Source: Fasciola hepatica (taxonomy: Eukaryota > Platyhelminthes > Trematoda > Plagiorchiida > Fasciolidae). From it: a stretch of DNA of 64,000 nucleotides. Made by a program: the position numbers and the translations under genes. Positions 12,001 to 23,800 of this stretch are shown one piece after another (within the stretch, counting starts at the first letter, position 1; every line of letters starts with the position of its first letter). The notes beneath the pieces were generated by a model. The model ran no database searches and had not been told where the DNA came from. It saw nothing but the letters and a program-made list of their open reading frames with translations. The stretch covers positions 8,439,001-8,503,000 of the forward strand of contig CANUEZ040000163.1 in NCBI GenBank assembly GCA_948099385.1, read 5' to 3'.

Positions 12001-14240
12001 GGAGCTTAAACATTATCAACATTCGATATATTTCGACCAGACTTCAGTTTTGAGCCCAGTATGGACTCGGATTCATTTTTTCGGTAACCGCAGTCAAGTA
12101 TTAACCGGACAGAGTGTAGACCGACTTGGCAGATGACAGGAAACAGGAAAGCCATTACCCGTGCAATGGTGGTGCAACTTGCAAACCCCAGATATTCAGT
12201 AAAAAAGAAGCATTCAAACTAGGCCACAACGTCCACACGAAAGCATTAGAAATCGCTTGGAAACATGTGGCGATGTTGGAGGCTGTGCCGATCAGATAAC
12301 TTGATCTATAGATTTGTTATTCAAAAAAGTTTCGGTAAAGCTTTCTGACTGCCCTGGTCACCATTAAGGCTGATCTTTGAACTCAGTGTGGCCCAGCTGC
12401 CGACTCTTTAGTCACATTCAGAAATGGATAATGCAACCATGGAACACCAACAACTCTCCCCCATCCCGTTGTCTAACTACGCGAGATAAACTTGTCATGA
12501 CTACCCAACCACATTCTGACATGCATATATTGTTCGTAAATTACGAGTTTCTAATCTTTAAATATAAATGTGATAGTCACGAGGGTGACTTTACCGAAAA
12601 CAAGCTTGTTAGCTATTTGTATTTTTCTATGTGATGAATGGAACTATTCAGTGAATTACGCATTCTTTACGTATTGGAAGCTAGGCCACACCCAAAGTTT
12701 GATCAGGGAAATATATTGCTGTGAGCATTTCACAAGATCTCACCTTATCCTAGCAAATGGCCTATGCATTCATGAACATTCGATGACTATCCCACACAGC
12801 ACAAGGGGACACTTAACTGTAACCTTAAAGTCTCCTAGGGGAGAGTCGAACAAAACTGATATACTTGAATAGTTAGCGATTTGATCTAATCAATGCTTAC
12901 TGGATCATAAACTTAATAAATATTCCAAAAAAAGTTTTATTGGACAGACGCGAAATTTATTGGGAAAATGATTTCATATAGAGAACGAATAATCTCAGCA
13001 TATTTGAAGGGTAATAAAGTAATTATTAGTAAGAGATGCTGACAAACAACGTTTTTTTATCAATTCTACCATTTATAATGTGATAATTCTATGTGTTGCA
13101 AATCTCTTTTCCTTGTTTGATTTAATTTTACGGCTGTCAGTCCCTCAAAGCATCCTTTTCTCTATTCAAAAGTATATTCAGGTGACGGCCTTACTGCCTG
13201 GGTCATTTTACTTATCGAGTCAGAGGTCCTCGCACATACGGCTATACTCAGTTGAACGTTTTGTGCAATCTTGCACACGTCACGTCTCATTCATTTTCTC
13301 CCTCGTCATCTTTGTCGATTTTACGAATGAACGATTTTGGCATTTTGAGGGCTTCCATTCAACTTATATCACAATTCATTGGTATTTCCCACCGTAATGG
13401 GATCCGTTTTACTACAGTGAAGCACTTTTCTTCGCGTGACGAGCTTTGTACTATCCTATCGGACTCGACTTTTACACGGAATGCGTATTTGATTGGATTA
13501 GTCTTCTTTATCCACCGGGTGTAAATACAACTTGTTCTACTCCCGAAACAGCCACACGTCATTTGTCTTTCCTATTTTATCTTGCAAGCTACCTCAACAA
13601 CTCACTACGACTGGCTGATAAAATCAATCAAGCACGTACAGTCTTAACTTTGCCCCTGTATTCACTCCGTTGTGGTTGCTAATTGAACCAAGTATTTCTT
13701 CTACTCGTTTTTAGTAATTTGTATGGCAGGCACGTATATGCAACGAATGATTTGCCGATGAGCATGGAACTGAATGTCTATCTGTTCGGATGAATAAAGA
13801 CAAATTTCTACTTAGCTGGACTAGTTGATATTTCCTAACAAACTGGATGAAATAATCATAAAGTGCTTGCATGGTTTTCAATAGTAAATTGTGCCTGGAT
13901 GACGGAGTCAATAGCTATGAAAGATCCTTTTCCGTTATCAGAAGATCCTCAAAACTGATCTTCCTTGTATTCGAACTCACATCAAAAAGCAATGAGTGAA
14001 ATGATGATCTACTAACTTGATGGGATAAACTTTTTCAGAGTGAAATGCGGTGCCATGGAAATAAGAACAACAGTCAATCGCAAAACAATATTCACCAAAC
14101 TAAAGACAGTAGAGTTATCATGATTATGTAGATAAAATTGGGATAACTTTTTTTAAGCCAAGATTATGGCTGTTAGCTTGAAAATAAACAATGGTCTGAA
14201 AATAAAAATCATTCCAAGTAGATCAACCATACAATAATAC

Positions 14241-14560
14241 AAACAAATTGCAGTGCGGGAAATCGGTCAATCGATTACGAATCAACAATCAGAGTGAACC
14301 AACAACCCATCCAAACAATATTCACTGACAGTTTAACTCATCGTGAACACCCACCCACACACACACGAGGGCACAACAGACAGATAGATGCACAGATTGC
14401 TCTCACATTCCGGCAGCTTATTTGCTACTCGGCGGCATTTGACTTCTCCCCCATTACTTCTGAACACGGTCCAACAATACAGATTGGGAACGTAATTTAG
14501 CTAACTGATCAAAATTTTCATGCTAGTTGAATTCGACACATATTCTCGAATAGTTGCAAA
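14241..14560 (+). repeat. Inverted repeat, left arm
   Basis: About 320 bp that recur in reverse orientation at 16480-16788. The arms share an uninterrupted 27-base block (14265-14291, containing caatcgattacgaatcaac) and keep recognisable similarity throughout, including a cacaca-type stretch, a gcaaataa.. block and ctcg.atagttg.aaat at the inner end. The arms have small indels and many substitutions, so they are old. They face each other around about 1.9 kb. This is the geometry of a foldback or TIR element, or of two copies of one dispersed repeat in opposite orientation. Confidence 0.8.
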
Positions 14561-16479
14561 TAAATAAGAAATTCTTCAGACGGTATTATCCGATTCCCAG
14601 TAGATCAACTGTTGAGTTATGTTTCCAGTTGCAAGTTACTTTATCAAATTCGAATAACCAGCTGTTATTTGGGATTCCGACATGCTCCAGTCTGATAGAT
14701 GACAACATGACACTGGAATTGTGCTCGTCAAGGTTACCGAAAAGTTGGAACAAAAATGGCCGCGATCACGAGACTGATCCATGTGTCATCATCAACTGTT
14801 ATCAGCCGGCAACGGCTTGAGCTTCAGTCAGATAATTCCGCCTACCGGACTGAAAGCACTCTCGTAAGCCTCCATTTTGGTACAGTGTTTTAATGCTTTT
14901 CACTCACCAGATTCCGGAGACGAAAATGTCATACAGAATAGCATGAGCAGTGCCATGATATTAGATACAGTGGAAAGTTTGGAAGGACTCATAGAATTTT
15001 CAAATGGAGTTGATGTTGTATGAATATAAAGAAGAAAACTTGACCGGTTTGGTTTTTTTAAATGAAAAAGAAAAAGAAATCCCTGTGTAGGGAATTGGAA
15101 GAACCAGGAAGATTCCTCTTCAAGGGTTTAACGGATGATGCAAAGTCCAGTACTCAATAGTCACTTATGAGGATACGTAAAAACTAACCAGAGTTACGAA
15201 TACTTAGGTCTGCATTTTGGCGGCTCCTAATGTGCTTTTCAAACTATTGAAGATATAACTGGCTATGGAGCACTGAACTGTCGCAGTTGGAGGATCTGCA
15301 TGAAAGATGCGCAGCTGGTCGACATCATCTTGTGCTAAATACGTGCGGCCAAAGTTTTCAAATCGCAATCAGATCCAAGATATTCTGCAGCACACCCGCG
15401 AATGCTCTCAGTTTTCATATGCTGAGAAGAGAATTATGGTTGCATAAAAGTATGTAATGTGAAATATGCTTGCATTTTCTGAATCTAAATATCCATGACA
15501 CGTGAGACGAAATCGCACCGAAAACACTCCGATTATCTACTCATATCGCCAGCAATAAATCCTACGACTACACCTAGATTTCCATCGGATCTTATCCAGC
15601 CGTGTGTTGCTCGTCTCATTGGGAACAGGCTGACGAGGCTAATCCAATGACGAATACTGGAACGTTTGATGCGTATCATAGCAATGATGATTTCACATAG
15701 AATATTCACTTGCGCTATTTGCACTTCGGTGATCGTATCGTAGCAGATCAGCTGCAAGAGGAACTACACGGTGATTGCAAAGTCATCGGCAGAATTCCGG
15801 CCTGTGGAGTCCACTTTCAGACCGGCAATGGCTAAACAGTCGTTATGGTAAATTTGGGACCTTTTGTGTTCCGGCTTCGAATGCTGCTGTTACTGCCGAT
15901 CACTTTCCCCAATGACGATCTGCAACTGGTCGCGAACTCCGTCCTGAAACGTTATACTTTTATTACATAATAAAGAGGAGTAAAATTCGAAAATTCGATA
16001 AATGCTTTCACAATCATCAAAGCAGTTTTGGTTATCATGTGATACTTAACAAAGCAAGTAATTCTAAACAGACAAATAAGTCTGATGTGTTCATTGTAAA
16101 GTCGTGTTTCCAATAGCTCTCTGGCCATTCTGGAAATTTGATGAACGAATAGCATCGTAACCCTGTACCCAAGCTGCTGGTTACGTAAGTGCCTTCTGTT
16201 TTACATAAAGAATTATCTGACTGCAGTTTAAACATTCGTTGGCTGATAACAGCTCGTCACGTATGACTCAGTCCCTTGATCACAGAAGTTTACTATTCTA
16301 ACTGATCGGCAAACTTGACAAGCCCATCTTCGATCTCCCAATGCCCAGTATCAGGCCGGATAATGTCGTGATACAGGAAACCAATAACCCATTAGTCAAA
16401 TCTGTAACAACGAACTGAATTGGTCAATTTTTAATCTGATATTCATGCAATATTTCTCTCTGTTTAGTTTATTATCCAT

Positions 16480-16788
16480 TTACAACTATGCGAGAATGTG
16501 TTTCAAAACCAACTAGCATACAAAACTTTGATCACCGACGGTGTATTTGGTTAGTTAAATTACTTTTCCAATCTGCATTGGTGGATTGTCTCAGAAGTGA
16601 TGACGGAGAATTCGAATGCCATCGAGTAGCAAATAAAACGCCGGAATATGAGAACAATATGTACATCTATCTGTTTGTTGTGCACTCGTGTGTTCACCAT
16701 GAGTTGAACTGTCATTGAATATTGTTTGGACGGTGTGATTGTTGATTCGTAATCGATTGACCAATTTCCGCACTGCGATTTGTTTGTC
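16480..16788 (-). repeat. Inverted repeat, right arm
   Basis: Reverse-complement counterpart of 14241-14560. The 27-base identical block lies near 16735-16761 and the shared outer end around 16780-16788 (aaacaaa.cgcagtgcgg on the minus strand). Open frames on both arms give similar translated phrases (ICYS.AF.FS.ITSE), which explains two apparent related small proteins; I do not consider them genes. Confidence 0.8.
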
Positions 16789-18350
16789 CCGCCTTCATTT
16801 GATCTGTGTAGAATGGTGCTTGAATTTGCGCCATAACATGCTGACATAATTGAGGTAATTATAATAAACTAACTTCATACGCTGGTTTCATCTTTCTTCA
16901 TTTTTCGTCGCCACTTCAGCTTGCGTTTTCGGAAAACCTTCGTAGTACTAATGATGATTGGTCGGCTTCTAGAGAACTAGGATTAACCTTGTAGAAAATT
17001 AGTATTATAATATCGAGGAATCACCGCCCCAAATTTGTTAAACGTACCAAAGGAGACAAAACACAATAGAATTATTTGAGCAGACCTGCTCCGAAGTCAC
17101 ATATGATTCATCGAGAATTTCTTCTCAATATCAGAAATGTTAGGAGCACAACGCAACACCGTTCATCATACGATAGAAATTAATTTTCTCAATTTATCAC
17201 TGGTTGGAGTTTTAGTTCCTGAATGAACAAGATGTGCAGCAGCTGGTGTACACAGCATGGTTCGATGAACTAAGAGCTTCATTCGCACAGAAAAACAATG
17301 CATTGTTCTTGCCCTCGGGGGGAAAATTTACATAAATATGAAAAAATAGAATTTGGAGATGAGGTCTTCATAATCCATACCGTTTTTTGAAAATATGAAG
17401 TATATGACTCGTGAGGGTTCATGATGATTTCTCTCATAAAAAGTCGGGCCAATTCAAGGCTGAAGACGATACAGACCAAAAAAATGATTTGAAGTTGCGT
17501 GAGCGATAAAAGGAAATAATACTTGCTAGCTGGAAATAGACAAACGAAATATCTTAGACCATTTTTTATTCTCTAGGGAGCGGTAAAGTTCTGGATCCAT
17601 GAAAGCATTTATTTAGTAGTAGTTATAAGTCGTGGATAAATACGACAATGTATATTTAACTAATCGGTCATTAACAACGATTCACCCAGTAGATTCAAAA
17701 GGTCTGCCTTTGGTGTTGAGACAGCTGATCGTAACATGTTCATCTAGAGTTGTACCAACGGAGCTTGTATTAGACAAAGACATTGTTATCAGTAGTCTTT
17801 TCAGGGGAAAAATGCAAAGTTCAGTACATTGCTCAATTTTTTATCATCTCAGATCCCGATTTCCGCGATTTGCCGTGGACTCTGACAGGTACCTTAGGCT
17901 TCGACACAATTCTGTTTGTAAATTTGAGAGGGAGAGAATAGAATAGAGCGTATGGACTCTTTCGTATCTCTTTCGATACTTCAAACTGAAATTATCCGGT
18001 ATCTCGTTTTTAAATGTAATATTCCTGTAATTTGCACGCATGCACTCACACGGGCTTACAGGTTATACATGGTGAATACCATTTGATTTATTCATGAAGT
18101 AAAAGAGAAACGTGGTAATGGTAAAAAAGTGGTTCACGTTCTCTTACTGCTAACTTCATGAATGACATTTGCTTATCTAATCTGAACTTATTTCATTTAA
18201 ACCGTACCCAACCGTACCCCAACGTTGCAAACTGCATCTGAATTTGGGTGAGGTGGCCTCTTTTTAACCTACTTCTTCCAAGTTTGGTACAACGTAAAAC
18301 AATTCATCTTATTAGTGACCATGCCATTATTTTCTGTCGGAAAACTCTCT

Positions 18351-18361
18351 CCCCCCCCCCC
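18351..18361 (+). repeat. Homopolymer C run
   Basis: Eleven consecutive C bases preceded by ctctct. A similar C run is at 1967-1977. Likely length-variable. Confidence 0.9.
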
Positions 18362-18975
18362 GCCCTTGTCGGGCTGTTATCTTCATTTCGATTGCTTACC
18401 GGCATTCAGTTCTCTAACACCCTCTTCACCGTTTTTATTCTCTCGAATCCCTTTTGAACAATGTTGGCCAAAGCATCATTTTCACCCAGAACCGCAGTAC
18501 TTAGAATATCTTAACATTTTTTACGCACCTTCTGATAACCTGTCACTCTTTGGGTATAAAGCTGAAACAGGTCTTTCTGTGAATGGTCCTATTCACTTGA
18601 GGCACACTGGATAGTGAAGTTCACCTTTTGCACTACATGCCATATCTGTTCAGGCAATGAAAAACGGTACTGGCACATACAAAAGAACTGACGTCTGGTA
18701 ACCACACCAAGACGATTGCATTTGATACAGGAAACTTTTGTATCAGTAAAATTCAAGTCAGATAGTTCGACTGACCCAATTGATGATTATCAGAATCAGA
18801 TGCGAGGTGGAAAATACGGACTGAGTGAGTGGCAAAAATTGGACAGTTCCGAATTGTACATAAAAGATCGACGTATCATTGACAATCATATCAATTATAA
18901 TAACACTACCCGGAGTTCATTAATAATGGGAGTATTTCTGGATATGAGAATGCAAGTGGGTTTTCCTTCTAATTA

Positions 18976-18998
18976 TGAATGAATGAATGAATGATGAT
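18976..18998 (+). repeat. AATG tandem repeat
   Basis: Short run of the tetramer gaat/aatg, ending in a partial palindrome (gaatgatgatcattc). Low complexity only. Confidence 0.75.
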
Positions 18999-19045
18999 CA
19001 TTCATCTTACCTTCTCTTCATTTGGAAATAATGATACAATACTTG

Positions 19046-19200
19046 AGGTTGGGGGTCGCGACCAATTAGAGGTTATCACTTGGGGAAGTGACCAGTGGAG
19101 ATGGTGACGGTGTTCGACACCCCGGAACAAGGAAGTCTGGAGTCCAGCAATTTGACCGTCCGACCAACACCGGTCACCAACTCATCTGTTCTATCCGGGG
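19046..19200 (+). repeat. Dispersed repeat family A, copy 2
   Basis: Second copy of the element seen at 31-180, aligned from the shared 11-mer ccaattagagg outward. It lies about 250 bp upstream of a tRNA-derived SINE at 19445-19600, in the same orientation, so the two could belong to one larger composite element. Confidence 0.45.
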
Positions 19201-19444
19201 TTATTTCGAATCCCTACAAGCTGTAGTGCCAGTTTACCAAGGCCCAACTGGGACTCTAACCCTGGATGGATCATTGTAAGTCACACACACTAGGCTATCT
19301 GGGGTGTCTCTCAGCAGCGTTACTGAGATTAGTTCTACCTAAGGAGTCGAAAGTTATGCGGTTCACAGGTGTTTAAATGCAAAGCCAGCGACCAGCAAGT
19401 ACTAATTAGTATGGTGCTGACGCGAAGCGGAACGTAGACAGCCA

Positions 19445-19600
19445 CTCCGAAAAGCCTTGTGGTAACGTGTGTGTTTGTGTGCCTCACAACCATCCGACCC
19501 GGGTTCGGGTTTAAGTCCAGTCTCTATGGATAATATGCACTGCAACTGATGAAGGCGAATAACAAGCAGGGTAGGACAGCCGTACAACGATTGTATCATC
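19445..19600 (+). mobile_element. tRNA-derived SINE, copy 1
   Basis: A-box-like aagccttgtggtaacgtg (19452-19469) and B-box-like gggtttaagtcc (19507-19518). The body that follows (atgcactg...gat...aacaag...gg...acagccgtaca) is shared with the SINE at 33727-33880. Not a functional tRNA: an inserted GT-rich stretch breaks the anticodon arm. Confidence 0.6.
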
Positions 19601-20638
19601 ATTGTCATTGGTACATTGAGATTCCCCACCGTATGACAAACCACAGTGAGTGATAGATATTGACATGCACCTTGATTTTATTTGACTGGCCATCCTTGCG
19701 CAAAAGAAAGAAACATGTAACCAGTGCCAAACTATTTCATAGAATTCATGTAAACGCATTCAGTCACTGAGGTCGACTCGGGTGGCCGACGAGCATAATT
19801 ATTTCAGAGGGGAATGTTACCAGAAATTAGTGGCAGTCTTAGTCACACTATTACCACAAATAACAATATTGTTACTATTGTTATCATTAGTAGTTGCAAT
19901 AGTAGTAGTAAGGCATCGTTTCATGCTGTCGATAGTACTGATACTGGCGAACTCCTGGGCGTGTGTATTCAGCAAAATCCTACCTAAATAGTACCGTCAC
20001 TTTTCTCAAAAATCTGACGTCGAACTGTAAGCAAGTTAAACTTCCTTACTCTATAGGGGTTTATTGTTCCGTTATGATAGTTGATAAAATCCTTCTTACA
20101 TGAAAATTCATCATGCTTCATTAAGATGCATTTCCACGAGCTGACATCTGTTCGTTTTGAATTTCACGGATTCCTTCACTCTGGTATCCATGACTGTTTA
20201 GGGGCACGTTGTCAGGAGCTGGATCGTACATCGCAGCAAAATCACAAAAAGATTACGAGATGAACCAAAAAATAAATTAACAAAACGAGAAACAATGAGG
20301 TTTTCTGAGTTGGTTTTATCATCGTTTTATCTCCGAAGACATAAGGAAGAAGTTGAGTGTTATTAAACTCGGTGACACACCTCATTAGTGCTGATGCCAA
20401 AACTCCAGCACCCCGGGGCATTTTATGATAGAATATAAACTTGGTACTATTACATGACTGCACGAAGACTAATTAAAAATTGTAGATTCCTTATCTCAAG
20501 ACCTATCTTCTCACCTTGGTTACGTGAAATATATTGTGCATTTTGCTTATCATCAACGAGCGCCTCTCAAAAATCAGTCATTTGTGTCCTTAAAATGTTC
20601 ACCGGACGATCACGTATTTCGGACGTGAGTCAACTTAC

Positions 20639-21372
20639 TTCTGCTCTATCCACGCCTCAAAAGAAGTGGCCATATCGAGTAGTTCCATTGTGCATTGGAT
20701 AATTTCAACAACGTTTCTCGCTCGTGTACAGGAAAGCCAGTATTCTTGTGACCGCAGTGTCAGGTCTCGGACACAGCGCATCAATGCCCACGAGACTTGC
20801 TGGAGTTGTGGATTAAGCAGCAGTCGCAGTTGGAGATCCATCGGTGAAGATGGTGGTACCTCGGAAACCATCGAGGCTACCACAGAAGAAACTCGACGCG
20901 CCTGTGTAGAATCCAGTGAGGCCCGCACGGATGAGTCACTTTGAGTTGCCGGCAGCTCTTCTATTTTTGTTGTGGGCCCCGTTGAAACTGATTTGGTGGT
21001 GACCAATTCAGCTTTTGTTGTTAGAAACGTCCTAAAGGGTCTCGGAGACTCAAGGTTCACTGGTGCAGGTTGATGGTGCGTGGTGGGAATTACTGACACC
21101 AGCTCCACGTCATCAATTATGATCAAATCTTCAATTTCATCATGACTGGAACTCACCGATCCTTTCGTAATGGTTCCCTTCACGGACTCACCGGGACTGG
21201 TATGCACGAGAGAATCTTCGACAGACTCACTGATGTCCAGCAAGAGAAAATCTTCGCCTTCGTCCCCAAATGAGAGCACATCATGGAGCACTGGTCTAGA
21301 CGGAACATATGTTGCAATTTCACGCTTCAAATGATTCAGTATCAAAGGAAAATCTTGGAATTGCTTAGCTGC
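20639..21372 (-). CDS. Beta-spectrin exon with a ~150-residue disordered insertion
   Basis: 734 nt: 244 codons plus two bases (AA) completed by the next exon; acceptor tttcag, donor gtaagt. Residues 1-30 and 179-244 are helical and repeat-like. The latter (QQVSWALMRCVRDL, then SFEAWIEQ) fit the end of one repeat and the first helix of the next. Between them, residues about 31-178 are rich in Ser, Thr, Pro, Asp and Glu, without tryptophan or heptads. They include two acid patches, GDEGEDFLLLDISESVED and DEIEDLIIIDDVE. This insertion is not expected in conventional beta-spectrins, which keep about 106 residues per repeat. The reading frame stays open across it on both sides, so it is coding and not a retained intron, although an internal alternative splice cannot be excluded. 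Confidence 0.8.
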
Positions 21373-22889
21373 CTGAAAAGGGAAATGAGACGAAACTTCC
21401 TGTCACATATTTCAAGGTTCATGCGTGTGTGTGTCACTTCATAAATGTACATCGATAAATGTTCTGGAACTCATGGAGTAACGTTGTCAAAACCTTACAA
21501 TATTTTTGCATTAAAATTATTCTGATTTACCAAAGAACAGAGAAAAAATGGCCAGGGTTGACATTTGCATCTATATCAATGCAGTAATAATGAACATAAA
21601 TTTGATTATTCATTCACCCAACTCACCAGATGAAGACTGACTATGATCAAGTCCAATTTTCAAAGTTTGTTTATCTTATTTCGGTTAAACCAAAGCAAAC
21701 AACGTCATCTGCATCAATACCCGGAGCATCACTAGTATTATCATCAGGACCGTGTTCAACGCCATATAACTGGTAACTGTTGTCAAGGCTGTTCCCAGCT
21801 TAGTCCCTTGTACAGAAGTTTGCTTTCCATTTGTGGAGTACGTGCAAACTTGACTGTCTGTGTACATGATTCATGACAGATGAATCTGTAGCAAAATTTA
21901 TGCCGTATCATTCTTTGAAGGTATCTGTTGATTAACAGCTAACACGCCGACTGCCTTTTCTAGCAATTCAGTGCCTTCACTAAGATTCATGTGACACGCC
22001 AGAATCGCCTGTCCACAATCAAGTTCAGGGCTGAGGAGCACGGAATCAAGAGCGACAGGGCGGAGGATTGACTGCATTGATCAACAAGCTGAGGAGAGAA
22101 ACGTGTCAGGCTGTGCTTGGTCCCATCACCAGCCAATCAGGAAAGACATCCCCCAGTTTCATTCAGTAATTGGTTACGATCACCCCGCATCTTATATGAA
22201 AGTTATATTTCTTAATAATAAGTCAAAATGGTTCGGAAGCCAACTGATTTTCGTCCCAGAACTAGTGAGCTAACTCAGAACATACTGACTCAGGAAATCT
22301 AAAGAACAGCCCAAATTGAGCTACGGAATTCGGTACGAGATGCAAAGTAGAAACGGAACTTAGACTGAATTTTACTTCCTAGTGGCCGACAACAGGGATT
22401 AAAAACTACAAAACACGATTTAAGTGGTTTATCGCAAAATATTTATGAATGTACCACGCTTTGGGTGTTCGTTTGGTTAACCAGATCGAGAAATGGGTTT
22501 GTTTTGAAGCCGGATCAGAATTCCAGTCAGTGGGAAAACCTCTAACAGCTGTCCTATGGCGTAGAACATTTTTGTTATGGTTTACCCACCCATCCTGGCA
22601 ACAGAACTATTTGAGATGCATTCATTAGTCCGTTTCTCCGTGGATCGTTTTATTCTGACTGAACTGTAAAGGGGTGACCTTGTTAGTATTGCTTGTTGTT
22701 TTGATGATAGTGTCGACGTTACTGGTACCGATGGTTTCCTGTGTGGTTTTCGGTATTGATGCTGACCGTGTTGGCCGTGTTGGTGTGTTGGCATACAGCT
22801 GTTGTTCTAACCGTTTTACAGTTAGATATTAGTTTTTCACTCCGTTAGTATTTTCAACGTCAAAGTCTGGCTGTCTTAAACTGCATACT

Positions 22890-23800
22890 CAAAAACACCT
22901 CATCGGATATCCGACCTCCGGGTGAGATGCAGCACCCTAGATATCAGAACTGATCTACTTGGTTTATAGTCTCCCCGGATACTAAAGGTTTGGTTTAGTT
23001 TGGACCAACCCAGTCCTGCAGCGGCATCTTGCATTTTGAAAATGAAAAACGCATACCGAACATTGACAGCGCAGTCAGTCATGCCGTCTAGAAAAGCTTG
23101 CAACTTACCTGGAGCTCCACTTAGAAGGACAATGTTGTCCGCATTTCCAGGTTCTGACACTTTTCCACCCTCGAAAACTTCAATACCACGATCATCACCT
23201 GACAAAAGTGTGGTTTCTAGGATCATATCAATAACGAAGTTAAAGAGAAAAGGAGAAAAGTGGCAGCACTGACATACGCCACTTTCGTGGTGAACTAGGG
23301 TGTAAGATCAGGGCCAGCCCGGACTCGGCTGCGGCTGTTCATGTAAAGGGACTAAGTGATAGAAAGGAATTTCTCTGATACACTCTTCAGCAAGAGAAAG
23401 CGCCAGAAAAGTTTGCGGTCGACTGATTTGAAATCCGTTTTAAGATCAAGAAAAACGGAGGTAGTGGGCCTACGGAAAGTGCATCTGTCTCCTGAAATTT
23501 TTCGAAGAGTGAAGAATTGATCAACACAACTTCGACCACGTCTAACCCCAGCTTGACTCTCGTGCGAGCATTTATCGTGACCGTTAGATGGACGATGGAG
23601 AATAATACCAGCGAGCAGTTTGGATTCGATGCTAAACAAAACTTATTCCCCTGCGGTTTCCATAGGAGAATCTCATAAATGGGCGTGATCACCAGCTCCT
23701 GGGAAATCAATCCTTATCCCATACCAAACAGAGGAGTTTTTCAACTCCATTACCAGCGCTCTGCCACCGTCTTTGAAAACGGACGATCCAGCAGTCCTAT
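22890..23800 (-). mobile_element. Non-LTR retrotransposon reverse transcriptase, decayed (CR1/RTE-like)
   Basis: Reading the minus strand from 23800 down, blocks appear in family order but in shifting frames. They are LFKDGGRALVMEL (finger region), SIESKLLAGIILHR, QAGVRRGRSCVDQFFTLRKI (usually QAGFRPGRGCIDQIFTLRQI), TSVFLDLKTDFKSVDR (usually VFLDLKAAFDSVDR) and then NADNIVLLSGAPGKLQAFLD (usually YADDIVLL). A last piece, LTRRSDIR, corresponds to the WRRRDIRLS stretch near the thumb. Both catalytic regions are damaged: the AAFDS Asp region reads TDFKS, and YADD reads NADN. Stops and frameshifts separate the blocks. Endonuclease and 3' end are not recognised. This is a dead copy inserted antisense to the plus strand, that is, sense to the spectrin gene. 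Confidence 0.85.

Larger units (their letters stand above)
9471..20638. other. Intron between spectrin exons 5 and 6
   Basis: 11168 bp. Contents: a possible endonuclease remnant of a non-LTR retrotransposon (11397-12000, plus), an inverted-repeat pair (14241-14560 and 16480-16788), a C run (18351-18361), an AATG tandem (18976-18998), dispersed repeat A (19046-19200), a tRNA-derived SINE (19445-19600) and imperfect ATT/AGT triplets near 19857-19910. A faint reverse-transcriptase-like phrase near 15196-15230 is too weak to annotate. No other gene seen. Confidence 0.7.

Noticed and set aside
14294..14500. Small protein similar to one encoded at 16560-16847 (minus)
   Set aside because: The similarity comes from the DNA inverted repeat; frames have different starts and ends and no family match.
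15196..15430. Reverse-transcriptase-like phrase (YEYLGLHFGG) and downstream frame
   Set aside because: Only a short phrase resembles an RT thumb region; no catalytic blocks in order were found nearby.
15621..15665. ctgacgaggctaatcc...gacgaatac as a hammerhead
   Set aside because: The second core block reads GAAT, not GAAA, and stem I arms do not pair.
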